DNA from: Actinophytocola gossypii | GTDB taxonomy: Bacteria > Actinomycetota > Actinomycetes > Mycobacteriales > Pseudonocardiaceae | Reading direction: 5' to 3' | Length of the DNA stretch: 64,000 bases | Assembly: GCF_025165815.1 (NCBI RefSeq) | Contig: NZ_JAFFZE010000016.1 | Coordinates: forward strand, 402,047-466,046 | In this document: one piece after another, positions 20,235-28,445 of the stretch | How the letters are laid out: the number at the start of each line of letters is the position of its first letter | Position numbering within the stretch: position 1 is the stretch's first letter | Notes under the pieces: generated by a model | Database searches by the model: none | What the model saw: only the letters and a program-made list of their open reading frames with translations | Told to the model about the DNA's origin: nothing | Translations under genes and position numbers: made by a program

Positions 20235-20364
20235 GCCGTTCAGCCCCCACCGAAAGTCGGGAATTCCAGGGTTTTCACTCACCGTCACCGAGTGGTATTG
20301 ATCGTGTCAACTTCGTGTCGCACAGTCAGGGACGTCTCGTCCTGGACTGTCACACGGAGGCGTC

Positions 20365-21009
20365 ATGCTCACGAAGTCGGGGAAAGCACGGGTTTTCGGT
20401 GCGTCGTTGTTGTTGGCCGCCGGAGCCGCGGTCGCGGTGGGTGGTGGCTCGGCGTCCGCCGTACCGCCGGGAATCCCCGACGCGGAAACCGCCAGGTCGG
20501 AACTGTCCTCGCTGACGGTGGCCCCCGACGGGTCGATGGACGGCTACGACCGTGACCTGTTCCCGCACTGGTCGTCCGTCGAGGGCAACTGCAACACCCG
20601 CGAGATGGTCCTCCGCCGCGACGGTGACGGTGTCGAGGTGGGGACGGACTGCTACCCCACGTCCGGCACGTGGACCAGCCCGTACGACGGCGACACGTGG
20701 AGCGAACCGTCCGATGTGGACATCGACCACATGGTGCCCCTGGCGGCCGCGTGGCGCAGCGGCGCGTCGGAGTGGACGACCGCCGAGCGCGAGGCGTTCG
20801 CGAACGACCTGTCGTCCCCCCAGCTGTGGGCGGTGACCGACAACGTGAACCAGTCGAAGGGCGACCAGACCCCGGAGGCGTGGAAGCCGCCGCTGGAGTC
20901 GCACTGGTGTGAGTACGCGCGGGCGTACACGCATGTGAAGTACGTGTACGACTTGACGGTGAACTCGGCGGAGCAGGGGGCGTTGTCGGACATGCTGGGT
21001 ACGTGCTGA
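20365..21009 (+). CDS. Secreted HNH endonuclease (GmrSD C-terminal/DUF1524-like)
   Basis: This 214-aa protein has a signal peptide (about 1-32, ending GSASA) and an HNH nuclease fold: VDIDHMVPLAAAWRSGA supplies the catalytic DH, and FANDLSSPQLWAVTDNVNQSKGD with PEAWKPP supplies the rest. Four cysteines in the mature part (NCN, DCY, HWCEY, terminal GTC) suggest two disulfides, consistent with an extracellular enzyme that degrades DNA for nutrition or competition. The ATG start has GGAGG 7 bp upstream. The last 7 bp overlap the start of an 84-codon gene. Similar secreted HNH nucleases are frequent in actinomycetes. Confidence 0.88.
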   Translation: MLTKSGKARVFGASLLLAAGAAVAVGGGSASAVPPGIPDAETARSELSSLTVAPDGSMDGYDRDLFPHWSSVEGNCNTREMVLRRDGDGVEVGTDCYPTSGTWTSPYDGDTWSEPSDVDIDHMVPLAAAWRSGASEWTTAEREAFANDLSSPQLWAVTDNVNQSKGDQTPEAWKPPLESHWCEYARAYTHVKYVYDLTVNSAEQGALSDMLGTC

Positions 21010-21257
21010 ACTCGTACAAGAGCCCGTTGGTCGCCGGTCAGGGTGGCGTGCTGACCGAGGAGGTCGGCGTCCTGACCGGCGACCTGGAGCTGCGCACCAC
21101 CCTGTCCAAGGACGGCGTGGTGACCGCGAAGGTCCGGTACGCCGGGGCAACGGAGTGGTACCACCTACGCGGCGGCTCCTGCCGAGTTGCCGACGACCGC
21201 GACCACGCCGCCGTGCACTCCCTGCTGGTAGGCGTCCTCAACCGTCCCACCGGCTGA
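21003..21257 (+). CDS. Small conserved-looking protein, 84 aa, overlapping the HNH nuclease gene
   Basis: The GTG at 21003-21005 lies inside the last codons of the nuclease gene (stop 21007-21009), so the two overlap by 7 bp and are probably coupled. The protein (VLNSYKSPLVAGQGGVLTEE, then DLELRTTLSKDGVVTAKVRY and EWYHLRGG) has no signal peptide or membrane helix and looks like a small alpha/beta domain with a helical C-terminus (DHAAVHSLLVGVLNR). I do not recognise a family. The overlap suggests a functional link, possibly control of the nuclease, but the nuclease is exported and this protein is not, so an immunity role is speculative. Confidence 0.6.
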   Translation: MLNSYKSPLVAGQGGVLTEEVGVLTGDLELRTTLSKDGVVTAKVRYAGATEWYHLRGGSCRVADDRDHAAVHSLLVGVLNRPTG

Positions 21258-21379
21258 CCCGCCCCGCCCAACCCCCACCCACACAAACCCCCGTACGACA
21301 ACCCCCACCCGATCCCGGGGGCGTCCCGCCTTGCCAGTCTATCGGCGGAAGGTCACGGGGGAAGGTACCTAGATCAACA

Positions 21380-21407
21380 TGTGGACAACCGGCGTGGTTG
21401 TGGACAA
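21380..21407 (-). other. Pair of DnaA-box-like sequences (TTGTCCACA)
   Basis: Two exact copies of TGTGGACAA (21380-21388 and 21399-21407), complement of the actinobacterial DnaA box, lie 19 bp apart just beyond the DUF3151 gene's stop. They have the same flanks (GTGGACAAC) as the pair upstream of purD. Nothing else in the gap 21258-21447 is recognised. Confidence 0.4.
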
Positions 21408-21447
21408 CTGGGGTGGTTGACGCGGGCGGTCCGGGTGGAGCGCGGGG

Positions 21448-21867
21448 TCAGGCCAGGCCCAACTGGGCGGGGGCCTCGGGGTCGGAGTCGGCGAGGAACT
21501 GGGCGCAGCGGGCGTGTTCCTCGGTCTCGCCGATGGCTTCGGCGGCTCGGGCCAGGGCGGCCAGGGCGCGGAGGAAGCCCTGGTTCGGGCGGTGGGACCA
21601 GGGGATGGGGCCGTGGCCCTTCCAACCCGCTCGGCGGAGCTGGTCGAGGCCCCGGTGGTAGCCGGTACGGGCGTAGGCGTACGCGGCCACCGGGTTGTTC
21701 TCCGTCAGCGCCAGCTCGGCCAGGGCGGCCCAGCCCTCGCTGAAGTCGGGCCACTGGGTGACGACCTTGGCGGGCTCGGTCCCCGACGCCATGGCCGCCT
21801 GGGGCTCGGGGCGGTCGGGCAGCTGGGTCGCGGGCGGGCCGCCGAACAGGTTCTCTTGCAGCGTCAT
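21448..21867 (-). CDS. DUF3151 family protein, 139 aa
   Basis: The protein matches the actinobacterial DUF3151 family: MTLQENLFGGPPATQLP at the N-terminus, a helical central part (WPDFSEGWAALAELALTENN, then YAYARTGYHRGLDQLRRAGW) and the conserved GHGPIPWSHRPNQGFLRAL. It is cytoplasmic and of unknown function; the repeated short helices look tetratricopeptide-like. It is commonly found next to class II aldolase in actinobacteria, as here, where it lies 35 bp downstream of fba on the same strand. The ATG start is at 21865-21867. Confidence 0.85.
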   Translation of the reverse strand: MTLQENLFGGPPATQLPDRPEPQAAMASGTEPAKVVTQWPDFSEGWAALAELALTENNPVAAYAYARTGYHRGLDQLRRAGWKGHGPIPWSHRPNQGFLRALAALARAAEAIGETEEHARCAQFLADSDPEAPAQLGLA

Positions 21868-21902
21868 ACCCGCATCCTGCCCGACGGCCCGGTCCCGTTC
21901 GC

Positions 21903-22937
21903 TCAGCCGGCCAGCATGCGGCCGGCGGACTTCAGGTTCTCGCACGCGTGGGTCACGCGCGCGGCCATGCCCTGCTCGGCGGCCTTCAGGTAACTGCGGG
22001 GGTCGTAGGCCTTCTTGTTGCCTACCTCGCCGTCCACCTTCAACACACCGTCGTAGTTGGCGAACATGTGCGCGGCCACCGGACGGGTGAACGCGTACTG
22101 CGTGTCCGTGTCGATGTTCATCTTGACCACGCCGTACGACAGAGCCTCGTGGATCTCCTCGAGCAGCGAGCCCGAGCCGCCGTGGAAGACCAGCTCGAAG
22201 GGCTTCGAGCCCGCGGCAAGGCCCAGCTTCTCGGTGACGACCTCCTGGCCGCGCTTCAACACGTCCGGGCGGAGCTTGACGTTCCCTGGCTTGTACACGC
22301 CGTGCACGTTGCCGAACGTCGCGGCCAGCAGGTAGCGGCCCTTCTCCCCCGAACCCAGCGCTTCGACGGTCTTGATGAAGTCGCCCTCGGCCGTGTACAG
22401 CTTCTCGTTGATCTCGTGGGCGACGCCGTCCTCCTCGCCGCCGACCACGCCGATCTCGACCTCGAGGATGATCTTCGCCTTGGCCGCCTGGTCGAGCAGC
22501 TCGGTGGCGATCGTCAGGTTCTCGTCCAGGTCGATGGCGGAGCCGTCCCACATGTGGCTCTGGAACAGGGGGTTGCGGCCCGCGGCCACCCGCTCCTGGG
22601 AGAGCGCGACCAGCGGACGGACGAAACCGTCCAGCTTGTCCTTGGGGCAGTGGTCGGTGTGCAGGGCGATGTTCACCGGGTACTTCTCGGCGACCACGTG
22701 CGCGAACTCGGCGAGCGCGACCGAGCCGGTGACCATGTCCTTCACCTTCGTTCCCGAGGCGAACTCGGAACCGCCGGTCGAGACCTGGATGATCCCGTCG
22801 CTCTCGGCCTCGGCGAAGCCCCGCAGCGCGGCGTTCAGCGTCTCGGACGAGGTCACGTTGATGGCGGGAAACGCGAACTCGTTCGCCTTCGCCCGGTCCA
22901 GCATCTCGGCGTAGACCTCGGGTGTGGCGATGGGCAT
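21903..22937 (-). CDS. fba: Class II fructose-bisphosphate aldolase
   Basis: Fba reversibly splits fructose 1,6-bisphosphate in glycolysis and gluconeogenesis using a zinc ion. The 344-aa protein shows FAFPAINVTSSE, the zinc/catalytic segment ALHTDHCPKDK, SHMWDGSAIDLDENL, EVEIGVVGGEEDG, FVFHGGSGS-like FELVFHGGSGS with the zinc histidine, and MNIDTDTQYAF. The ATG at 22935-22937 is chosen over an in-frame ATG at 22964 because GGAGG lies about 8 bp before it. DUF3151 follows on the same strand. Length is normal for the actinobacterial class II type. Confidence 0.96.
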   Translation of the reverse strand: MPIATPEVYAEMLDRAKANEFAFPAINVTSSETLNAALRGFAEAESDGIIQVSTGGSEFASGTKVKDMVTGSVALAEFAHVVAEKYPVNIALHTDHCPKDKLDGFVRPLVALSQERVAAGRNPLFQSHMWDGSAIDLDENLTIATELLDQAAKAKIILEVEIGVVGGEEDGVAHEINEKLYTAEGDFIKTVEALGSGEKGRYLLAATFGNVHGVYKPGNVKLRPDVLKRGQEVVTEKLGLAAGSKPFELVFHGGSGSLLEEIHEALSYGVVKMNIDTDTQYAFTRPVAAHMFANYDGVLKVDGEVGNKKAYDPRSYLKAAEQGMAARVTHACENLKSAGRMLAG

Positions 22938-23003
22938 CGGTACGTCCTCCTCGGGGCTGGACACGGCCTTCAGCAGAATCCTACGAGTCCCACCACCCGG
23001 TAC

Positions 23004-23825
23004 TCAGCCGGCCAGCGCTGGCGCGAGCCGGCGCAGCGTGGCGAGCCGGTCGGGGTTGAGGACCTGCAGCGCCACCTGGTCGGCACCGGCCAGCCGGTGC
23101 TCCTCGACGCGGCCGCGGACGGCGTCCTCGTCGCCCCACGCGACCATCGCGTCGACGAGCCGGTCGCTGCCGCCGTCGGCGAAGTCCTCTTCGGTGAAGC
23201 CGAGGCGGAGCCAGTTGTTCGTGTAGTTCGGCAGCGCCAGGTACATCGAGAGCGCCTGGCGGCCGAGCGTGTGGGCCTCGGTCCGGTCGGTGGTCAGGAC
23301 GACCTTCTGCTCGGGCACCAGCAGCGGGCCGGTGCCGAGGGCCGCGCGGGCCTTCGCGGTGTGCTCGGGCGTGGTCAGGTACGGGTGCGCGCCGGCGCAG
23401 CGGTCGCCGGCCAGCCGGAGGACCCGGGGGCCGAGCGCGGCGAGCACCCGGCCGTCGGCCGGAACGCCCTCGGCGTCCAGGCCGTCGAGGTAGCTCACCA
23501 GCTTCTCGTACGGCTTGGTGTAGCGGTCGCCCACCAGCGCACGGTGGCTCGCGCCGATGCCGAGCAGGAACCGGCCCGGGTGCCTGGCCAGCACCCGGGC
23601 CCGGTGCCCGGCGAGGACCGACGGCGGTTCGAGCCACACGTTCACGATGCCGGTGGCCACGGTCAGCGTGGTCGAGTTGTCCAGCAACTGCTCGGCGTAC
23701 CGCAGCTCGGGGGGCGAGTTCCCGATCCACAGGGTGCCGAAGCCGAGTGCTTCGAGCTCCGCCAGTGCCTCCGGCTCGTTCAGCTCCGACCCGCTCGCCG
23801 GCTCCCACAGTCCCAACCCGTGCAC
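23004..23825 (-). CDS. LLM class (luciferase-like) flavin/F420-dependent oxidoreductase
   Basis: This 273-aa protein has the bacterial-luciferase-like fold: GLGLWEP start, ALAELEALGFGTLWIGNSPPE, GIVNVWLEPPSVLAGHRARV, LLGIGASHRAL and YEKLVSYLDGLD are typical of the probable-F420 LLM subfamily found in actinobacteria. The substrate is unknown. The GTG at 23823-23825 is preceded by GGAGG 4 bp upstream; an ATG at 23867 is in frame but lies before the conserved start. The gene lies between fba and phoD on the same strand, 66 bp and 58 bp away, without an obvious operon role. Confidence 0.85.
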   Translation of the reverse strand: MHGLGLWEPASGSELNEPEALAELEALGFGTLWIGNSPPELRYAEQLLDNSTTLTVATGIVNVWLEPPSVLAGHRARVLARHPGRFLLGIGASHRALVGDRYTKPYEKLVSYLDGLDAEGVPADGRVLAALGPRVLRLAGDRCAGAHPYLTTPEHTAKARAALGTGPLLVPEQKVVLTTDRTEAHTLGRQALSMYLALPNYTNNWLRLGFTEEDFADGGSDRLVDAMVAWGDEDAVRGRVEEHRLAGADQVALQVLNPDRLATLRRLAPALAG

Positions 23826-23883
23826 GCCGCCTCCATCCGTCGACTCTTCGATGATTATCGAAGACAACCAGGAGGGCGGTCGA

Positions 23884-25509
23884 TCAATTCCCGATCGGCG
23901 AGCCGACGCGGCGGACCCGCTGGGTGCCCGCGCGCACCCGGTAGGAGCGGGCGTGGGTCAGGGTGCTCGCCGGGTCCGCCTTGTTGGCCAGGAAGTACCA
24001 GTCCATCTGCGCACCGGCCGGGGTCACCTCGAGCACCGAGGCGCCGTGCGAGTCCACCTCGACCCACTGGACGTGCCGGTTCAGCGTGGTCAGCGCGGTC
24101 TCGATGACCGGGCCGACCGTGCGCGGCGGGACGCCGGCGATGTCGTCGATGTTGTCCGAGGTCACCGACGTGCAGACGAACTCGGTCGCCACCGACGGCG
24201 ACAGCGGGTACAGGCCGGCGTCGCGCGGCACGTCCGACGCCCACGACGAGTGGATGTCGCCGGTGAGGAACACGGTGTCCCGCACGCCGGTGTCGGCGAT
24301 GGCGTCGAGCAGCAGCCGGCGGTCGGCCGCGTAGCCGTCCCACTGGTCGGGGTTGATCACACCGCCCTCGCGGGGCAGGCCGAGCAGCTCCAGCAGCGGG
24401 CCGAGCAGGTCGGCGGGCAGCGGCGGCACGAGCACCGGCGCGACCATGACCGAGTTGCCGACGAGCTTCCACTGCGCGTCGCTGCCGACCAGCCCGTCAC
24501 GCAGCCAGGCGAGCTGGGCGGCGCCGGTCATCGTCCGGTCCGGGTCGTCGACGCCGTCGTCGAACGGGGGCACCTGCTGGGAGCGGTAGCTGCGCAGGTC
24601 GAGCATGGACAGCTCGGCGAGCAGGCCGAACCGCAGCCTGCGGTAGAGCCGGTCGGCCTGGTTGCGCACCGGCATCCACTCGAAGTACGCCCGGTGCGCG
24701 CGGGCGCGGCGGGCGGCGTAGTCGCCCTCGGTCGCCGGCTGGTGGTTCTCCGCGCCACCGGACCAGGCGTCGTTGGCGACCTCGTGGTCGTCCCAGGTCG
24801 CGATGACGGGCACCGACGCGTGCAGGCGCTGGAGGTGCTCGTCGGTCTTGTACTGGGCGTGCCGGCGGCGGTAGTCGGCCAGGGAGACCATCTCGTGCGC
24901 GGGGACGTGCCGGCGGACGCCGTCGGTGGCGGCGCCGTACTCGTAGAGGTAGTCGCCGAGGTGCAGAACGGCGTCCAGGTCGCCGCGTTCGGCGAGGTAC
25001 CGGTACGCGGCGAAGTGGCCCTCCTGCCAGTTGGAGCAGGAGACCACGCCGAAGCGCAGCCGGGACACCGCGGCGGTGGCGGCCGGAGCGGTGCGGGTGG
25101 TGCCGACGGTGGACACGGCGCCGCCGAGGTGGAAGCGGTAGTGGTACGTGGTCGCCGGGGCGAGGCCGGTGGCGTCGACCTTGACCGTGTGGTCGCGGTC
25201 CGGGCCGGTGCGGGCGGTGCCGGAGGCGACGACGGCGGCGAACGCCGGGTCGGTGGCGACCTCCCAGGTCACGTCGACCTCGGGGCCCACGCCGGAGCCG
25301 GGGGTGGCGCCGGGGGTCGGGGTGACGCGGGTCCAGAGCAGGACGGCGTCGGGCAGCGGGTCACCGGAGGCGACGCCGTGGGCGAACGTGGCGTCGACGG
25401 CGGCGGCCGCGGGGGCGGGGGCGGTGCCGACCGCGAGGCCGACGGTGGCGACGGTGGCGACGCCGGATGCCTTGAGGACCGATCTACGGTCGAGCAGGGA
25501 ATCAACCAT
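23884..25509 (-). CDS. phoD: Alkaline phosphatase D / phosphodiesterase, Tat-exported
   Basis: This 541-aa enzyme of the PhoD family releases phosphate from phosphodiesters outside the cell. The N-terminus has a twin-arginine signal ([18 protein letters not shown], cleavage near residue 38). An N-terminal fibronectin-like PhoD_N domain (about 40-135) precedes the metallophosphatase core: [35 protein letters not shown] and LTGDIHSSW carry metal ligands. The C-terminus ends in VRVGS-like [10 protein letters not shown]. The intergenic region with the divergent SDR gene contains two short palindromes. Regulation by phosphate is typical for the family, but no PHO box is evident. Confidence 0.94.
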   Translation of the reverse strand: MVDSLLDRRSVLKASGVATVATVGLAVGTAPAPAAAAVDATFAHGVASGDPLPDAVLLWTRVTPTPGATPGSGVGPEVDVTWEVATDPAFAAVVASGTARTGPDRDHTVKVDATGLAPATTYHYRFHLGGAVSTVGTTRTAPAATAAVSRLRFGVVSCSNWQEGHFAAYRYLAERGDLDAVLHLGDYLYEYGAATDGVRRHVPAHEMVSLADYRRRHAQYKTDEHLQRLHASVPVIATWDDHEVANDAWSGGAENHQPATEGDYAARRARAHRAYFEWMPVRNQADRLYRRLRFGLLAELSMLDLRSYRSQQVPPFDDGVDDPDRTMTGAAQLAWLRDGLVGSDAQWKLVGNSVMVAPVLVPPLPADLLGPLLELLGLPREGGVINPDQWDGYAADRRLLLDAIADTGVRDTVFLTGDIHSSWASDVPRDAGLYPLSPSVATEFVCTSVTSDNIDDIAGVPPRTVGPVIETALTTLNRHVQWVEVDSHGASVLEVTPAGAQMDWYFLANKADPASTLTHARSYRVRAGTQRVRRVGSPIGN

Positions 25510-25584
25510 GACTTCGGATCGTGCCGCGCCGGCCCCCGGTCACCTAGAGCCTTCCGGGGTGAACATCCGGTACACATTTGCCAT

Positions 25585-25611
25585 CTACTCCGAGTAGGTT
25601 ACTCATGGTAA
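25585..25611. promoter_or_regulatory. Two adjacent palindromes between phoD and the SDR gene (TetR-type operator candidates)
   Basis: CTACTCCGAGTAG (25585-25597, arms CTACTC/GAGTAG) is followed at once by TTACTCATGGTAA (25599-25611, arms TTAC/GTAA). They lie 34-60 bp before the SDR start codon, where a repressor would block transcription. A similar pair, CTACCGGCAAGTAA and TTACCGCCGAGTAG, precedes the acyl-CoA dehydrogenase at 62470. TAC-n-GTA palindromes of this sort are typical TetR operators. Confidence 0.45.
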
Positions 25612-25644
25612 GTTCAGGCGACGAACGCTCTTCGAGGAGGCGGG

Positions 25645-26550
25645 ATGGTCGACCGGGAACGGGACGTGCGCGGAAAAGTCGTAGTGGTCACGGGGGCCGC
25701 GCGGGGCATCGGCGCCGGCGTCGCCCGCGACCTCGCGCGCAGGGGCGCGAAGGTCGCGCTCGTCGGCCTGGAGGCCGATGAGCTGGCGGCCGTCGCAGCC
25801 GAGTGCGGGGCGGACGCCGGCTCCTGGACGGCCGACGTGACCAGCTGGGACGACCTGGAGCGCGCGGTCGCCGCGATCGTGGAGCGGTACGGGCGGATCG
25901 ACGTCGTCCTGGCCAACGCCGGCATCGCGGCCACCGGGTTCACCCGGTCGATAGACCCGAAGGCGTTCGAGCGGGTGATCGAGGTCGACCTGCTCGGCGT
26001 GTGGCGCACCGTGCGGGTGACGATGCCGCACCTGGTCGAGAGCCGGGGTTACCTGCTGCTGGTGTCGTCGGCGGCGGCGATCGTGCACATCCCGGGCAAC
26101 GCGGCGTACTCGGCGGCCAAGGCGGGCGTGGAGGCGCTCGCGAACGCGCTGCGGGCCGAGGTCCGACACCTCGGCGTGGACGTCGGCGTGGTGCACCCGA
26201 CCTGGATCGCGACCGACATGGTGGACAGCGCCGACGAGCACCCGGTGTTCGGCGCGATCCGCCGGACCCAGCGCGGGCTGATGGGCAAGAAGTACCCGCT
26301 GCCGGTCGCGGTGGAGCTGATCAGCGCCGGGATCCGGTCGCGGGCGCGGGCGGTGCACGTGCCGGGCTGGGTGGGCGCGCTGAAGCTGGTCCGGGCGCTG
26401 CTCCCCCGGGTCGTGGAGCTGGTCTCGCGGCGGATCGTCCCGGACGCGGACCGGGCGGCGATCGCCGACATCGAGCGGCGCGGGCCGGAGGAGGCCAGCA
26501 TGGTCGGGCCGGGTGCGCGGGCGGCGGCGCGGAGCGCGGCCGGACGGTAG
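25645..26550 (+). CDS. Short-chain dehydrogenase/reductase, 301 aa
   Basis: A classical SDR with VVVTGAARGIGAGVA (cofactor-binding glycine motif, residues 12-26), LANAGIAATG (NAG motif), the catalytic serine in LLLVSSAAA and YSAAKAGVEA (YxxxK). The C-terminal extension of about 60 residues beyond the core is basic and partly hydrophobic (VRALLPRVVELVSRRI), which is common in actinobacterial SDRs acting on lipids or ketones. Substrate is unknown. The ATG at 25645 has GGAGG 6 bp upstream. It is followed after 30 bp by a PPOX-fold gene, probably in the same operon. Confidence 0.92.
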   Translation: MVDRERDVRGKVVVVTGAARGIGAGVARDLARRGAKVALVGLEADELAAVAAECGADAGSWTADVTSWDDLERAVAAIVERYGRIDVVLANAGIAATGFTRSIDPKAFERVIEVDLLGVWRTVRVTMPHLVESRGYLLLVSSAAAIVHIPGNAAYSAAKAGVEALANALRAEVRHLGVDVGVVHPTWIATDMVDSADEHPVFGAIRRTQRGLMGKKYPLPVAVELISAGIRSRARAVHVPGWVGALKLVRALLPRVVELVSRRIVPDADRAAIADIERRGPEEASMVGPGARAAARSAAGR

Positions 26551-26580
26551 CCTGCGGGCGGCCGATCAGGGGAGGCGCGG

Positions 26581-27045
26581 ATGTCGCGGCGGGCGGGGAT
26601 CACGATGACGCCGGAGGAGGTCGCGGCCTTCCTCGCGGAGGGCACGGTCGCGAACGTCGCCACGATCGGCCCGAACGGGCGGCCGCACCTGGTCCCGCTC
26701 TGGTACGTGCCGAAGGGCGACGTCGTCGAGACCTGGACCTACGGCACCTCGCAGAAGGCGAAGAACCTGCGGCGACTCCCCCAGGCCACCGTGCTGGTGG
26801 AGGCCGGCGAGAGCTACGACCAGCTGCGCGGCGTGTCGATGGAGTGCGACGTCGAGCTGGTCGAGGACGCCGAGCGGGTGACGCGGATCGGGTTCGAGCT
26901 GACCCGCCGGTACAACGCGAACGAGCAGGTCGCCACGGCCGCGACCCAGTTCGTGCGGGTGCAGGCACGCAAGCGGATCGGGCTGGTGTTCCGGCCGACC
27001 GGGATGGTCAGCTGGGACCACCGCAAGCTGGGCGGCACGTACTGA
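26581..27045 (+). CDS. PPOX-class (split beta-barrel) flavin/F420-binding protein, 154 aa
   Basis: A pyridoxamine-5'-phosphate-oxidase-like fold: MTPEEVAAFLAEGTVANVAT, GRPHLVPLWYV, TWTYGTSQKAKNLRRLPQ and CDVELVED follow the strand order of the family. In actinobacteria such small proteins usually bind F420 or flavin and reduce unknown substrates. The ATG at 26581 follows GGGGAGG 6 bp upstream. It lies 30 bp after the SDR gene on the same strand, so the two may act on related substrates. A terminator is not seen after it. Confidence 0.85.
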   Translation: MSRRAGITMTPEEVAAFLAEGTVANVATIGPNGRPHLVPLWYVPKGDVVETWTYGTSQKAKNLRRLPQATVLVEAGESYDQLRGVSMECDVELVEDAERVTRIGFELTRRYNANEQVATAATQFVRVQARKRIGLVFRPTGMVSWDHRKLGGTY

Positions 27046-27049
27046 GCCG

Positions 27050-27186
27050 CTACGGTACCGGCCGTCGGTGGTGAACGTCGGACGGCCGGCGAGGTGGAGC
27101 GGGCCGCTGCCGCCGATCCGCTCCGTGCCCATGACGAGCAGCTCGCTCCGCGTGTCCAGCGCGCCGGTCCCGAACTCGGCGGTCAC
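27050..27186 (-). pseudogene. Possible 5' remnant of a minus-strand gene
   Basis: On the minus strand a GTG (27184-27186) opens a frame reading VTAEFGTGALDTRSELLVMG, then a stretch with GGSGPLHLAGRPTFTTDGRY, after which it runs antisense into the PPOX gene and loses protein character. The first 45 residues look like genuine coding sequence, but no family is recognised and no 3' part is found. It is either a truncated gene or chance. Confidence 0.22.
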
Positions 27187-27255
27187 GGAGGCGTAGAGCG
27201 GACACGGAACGCACGAACCCGCTTGTCGACACGCGGGAAGGGTGGCCGGGCGGGG

Positions 27256-27534
27256 CTAGCCGATCGTGCCGAGGACGACGTTCCACTCGTGGATCGTCCT
27301 GGCCGCGGCGACGTGCTCGGTGGTGTACGGGTCCTCGTCGAGCAGCCGGTCCAGTTCGGCGCGGTCGGCGACCCGGTAGATCGCGAACCCGGCGGAGTCG
27401 TCGGCCCAGGGACCGGCGGCGGCGACGATGCCCTGCTCGACGAGCCGCGCCAGGTACTCCCGGTGCCGGGGCCGGGCGGCGGCGAGGGCGTCGCGGTCGT
27501 CGGTGTAGGTGGTCTCGACGGTGAAGCAGGCCAT
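27256..27534 (-). CDS. YCII-related domain protein, 92 aa
   Basis: This small cytoplasmic protein fits the YCII family: MACFTVETTYTDDRDAL, RPRHREYLARLVEQG with the conserved HxxYL segment, AAAGPWADDSAGFAIYRV, and DPYTTEHVAAARTIHEW with the conserved Asp-Pro. The family forms ferredoxin-like dimers with a His/Asp pair and is suspected to be enzymatic, but its role is not established; some members associate with ECF sigma factors. Here a sigma gene is divergent, 66 bp away. The ATG start is at 27532-27534. Confidence 0.85.
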   Translation of the reverse strand: MACFTVETTYTDDRDALAAARPRHREYLARLVEQGIVAAAGPWADDSAGFAIYRVADRAELDRLLDEDPYTTEHVAAARTIHEWNVVLGTIG

Positions 27535-27600
27535 GGCGGCACGGTAGTGGCCCGGGTACTGGCACTGCCCGGGGCTTCCCGGCACCGGTAGGTTTGGCCC

Positions 27601-28197
27601 GTGGCAGGGGACCAGGGCATCGAGCGCAGCGCGGAGCGCAGTGTCGAGCGCACGCTCGGTCACCTGCGGGCGATCGACACGGGCAGCTACGCGATACCCG
27701 GCCGGGAGCCGGCGCCGCTGACCCTGGAGGACCTGTACCGGACGCACCGGATGCGGCTGGTGCGCCTGGCCGTACTGCTGGTCGACGAGCCGGCGACGGC
27801 CGAGGACGTGGTGCAGGAGGCGTTCACCGGCCTGCACCGCCACTGGGGCAACCTGCGCGACGCGGCGGCCGCGCTCGGCTACCTGCGCACGGCCGTGGTG
27901 AACGGCTCGCGCAGCGTCCTGCGGCGACGGAAGACCGCGCGTGAGTACACCCCGCCGCACATGGTGAACGCCCGCTCCGCGGAGAGCCTGGCGATGTTGA
28001 CCGCGGAGCACCAGTCGGTGGTCCGGGCGCTGTCGAAGCTGCCGCCCCGGCAGCGTGAGGTGCTGGTGCTCCGGTACTACGGCGACCTGTCCGAGGCGGA
28101 GATCGCCGAGGCGGCCGGCATCTCGAAGGGCACGGTCAAGTCGACCGCGAGCCGGGCGCTGGACGCGCTGCAGAAGATCATGCGCTCCCCGAACTGA
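27601..28197 (+). CDS. ECF-type RNA polymerase sigma factor, 198 aa
   Basis: A third sigma-70 family protein. After a 40-residue N-terminal extension, region 2 reads LEDLYRTHRMRLVRLAVLLV then ATAEDVVQEAFTGLHRHWGNL, and region 4 contains LPPRQREVLVLRYYGDLSE and ISKGTVKSTASRALDAL. It resembles the SigE family less than the other two copies and lacks the GDWH motif. No anti-sigma gene is adjacent; the following 248 bp are the nagA leader. The GTG at 27601 is the start used, with GGTAGG nearby; the extension makes a later start conceivable. Confidence 0.88.
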   Translation: MAGDQGIERSAERSVERTLGHLRAIDTGSYAIPGREPAPLTLEDLYRTHRMRLVRLAVLLVDEPATAEDVVQEAFTGLHRHWGNLRDAAAALGYLRTAVVNGSRSVLRRRKTAREYTPPHMVNARSAESLAMLTAEHQSVVRALSKLPPRQREVLVLRYYGDLSEAEIAEAAGISKGTVKSTASRALDALQKIMRSPN

Positions 28198-28203
28198 CTC
28201 CGC

Positions 28204-28289
28204 TTCGGGCGAGGACCCGTGGCCGGTGTGTCGATGAGCACTCCCGCGTCGCCGAGCAGGCGCCGGACGTGAAGGTTACGGACCGCCAT
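28204..28289 (-). pseudogene. Possible gene-start remnant (MAVRN...) in the nagA leader
   Basis: The minus strand from the ATG at 28287-28289 reads MAVRNLHVRRLLGDAGVLID, then TPATGPRP, and loses coding character near 28204, where it runs antisense into the sigma gene's end. The opening resembles the start of actinobacterial SRPBCC-type proteins, but that is recollection of a pattern rather than proof. If correct, the rest of the gene has been deleted. Confidence 0.2.
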
Positions 28290-28396
28290 CGGGGTCACCC
28301 CATGTCCAGGTCGGCGTGGACAAACGCGCCTTGCTGACTATGATTGACGAGATCGGTTGACGTTTTGTGAAATGTTCCCGGTCGACTGATAGCCGC

Positions 28397-28412
28397 TATG
28401 GTATAGACCAAT
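28397..28412 (+). promoter_or_regulatory. DasR-type operator (dre site) upstream of nagA
   Basis: The 16-bp element TATGGTATAGACCAAT contains the palindrome TGGT-ATAG-ACCA and differs little from the dre consensus ACTGGTCTAGACCAGT of the GntR-family regulator DasR, which represses amino-sugar genes until glucosamine 6-phosphate accumulates. It lies 34 bp before the nagA ATG, a position that would block transcription. A DasR gene is not in this window. Confidence 0.8.
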
Positions 28413-28445
28413 AGTGTCGAAACGGCGGGTTCAAGGGGTGTGGCG

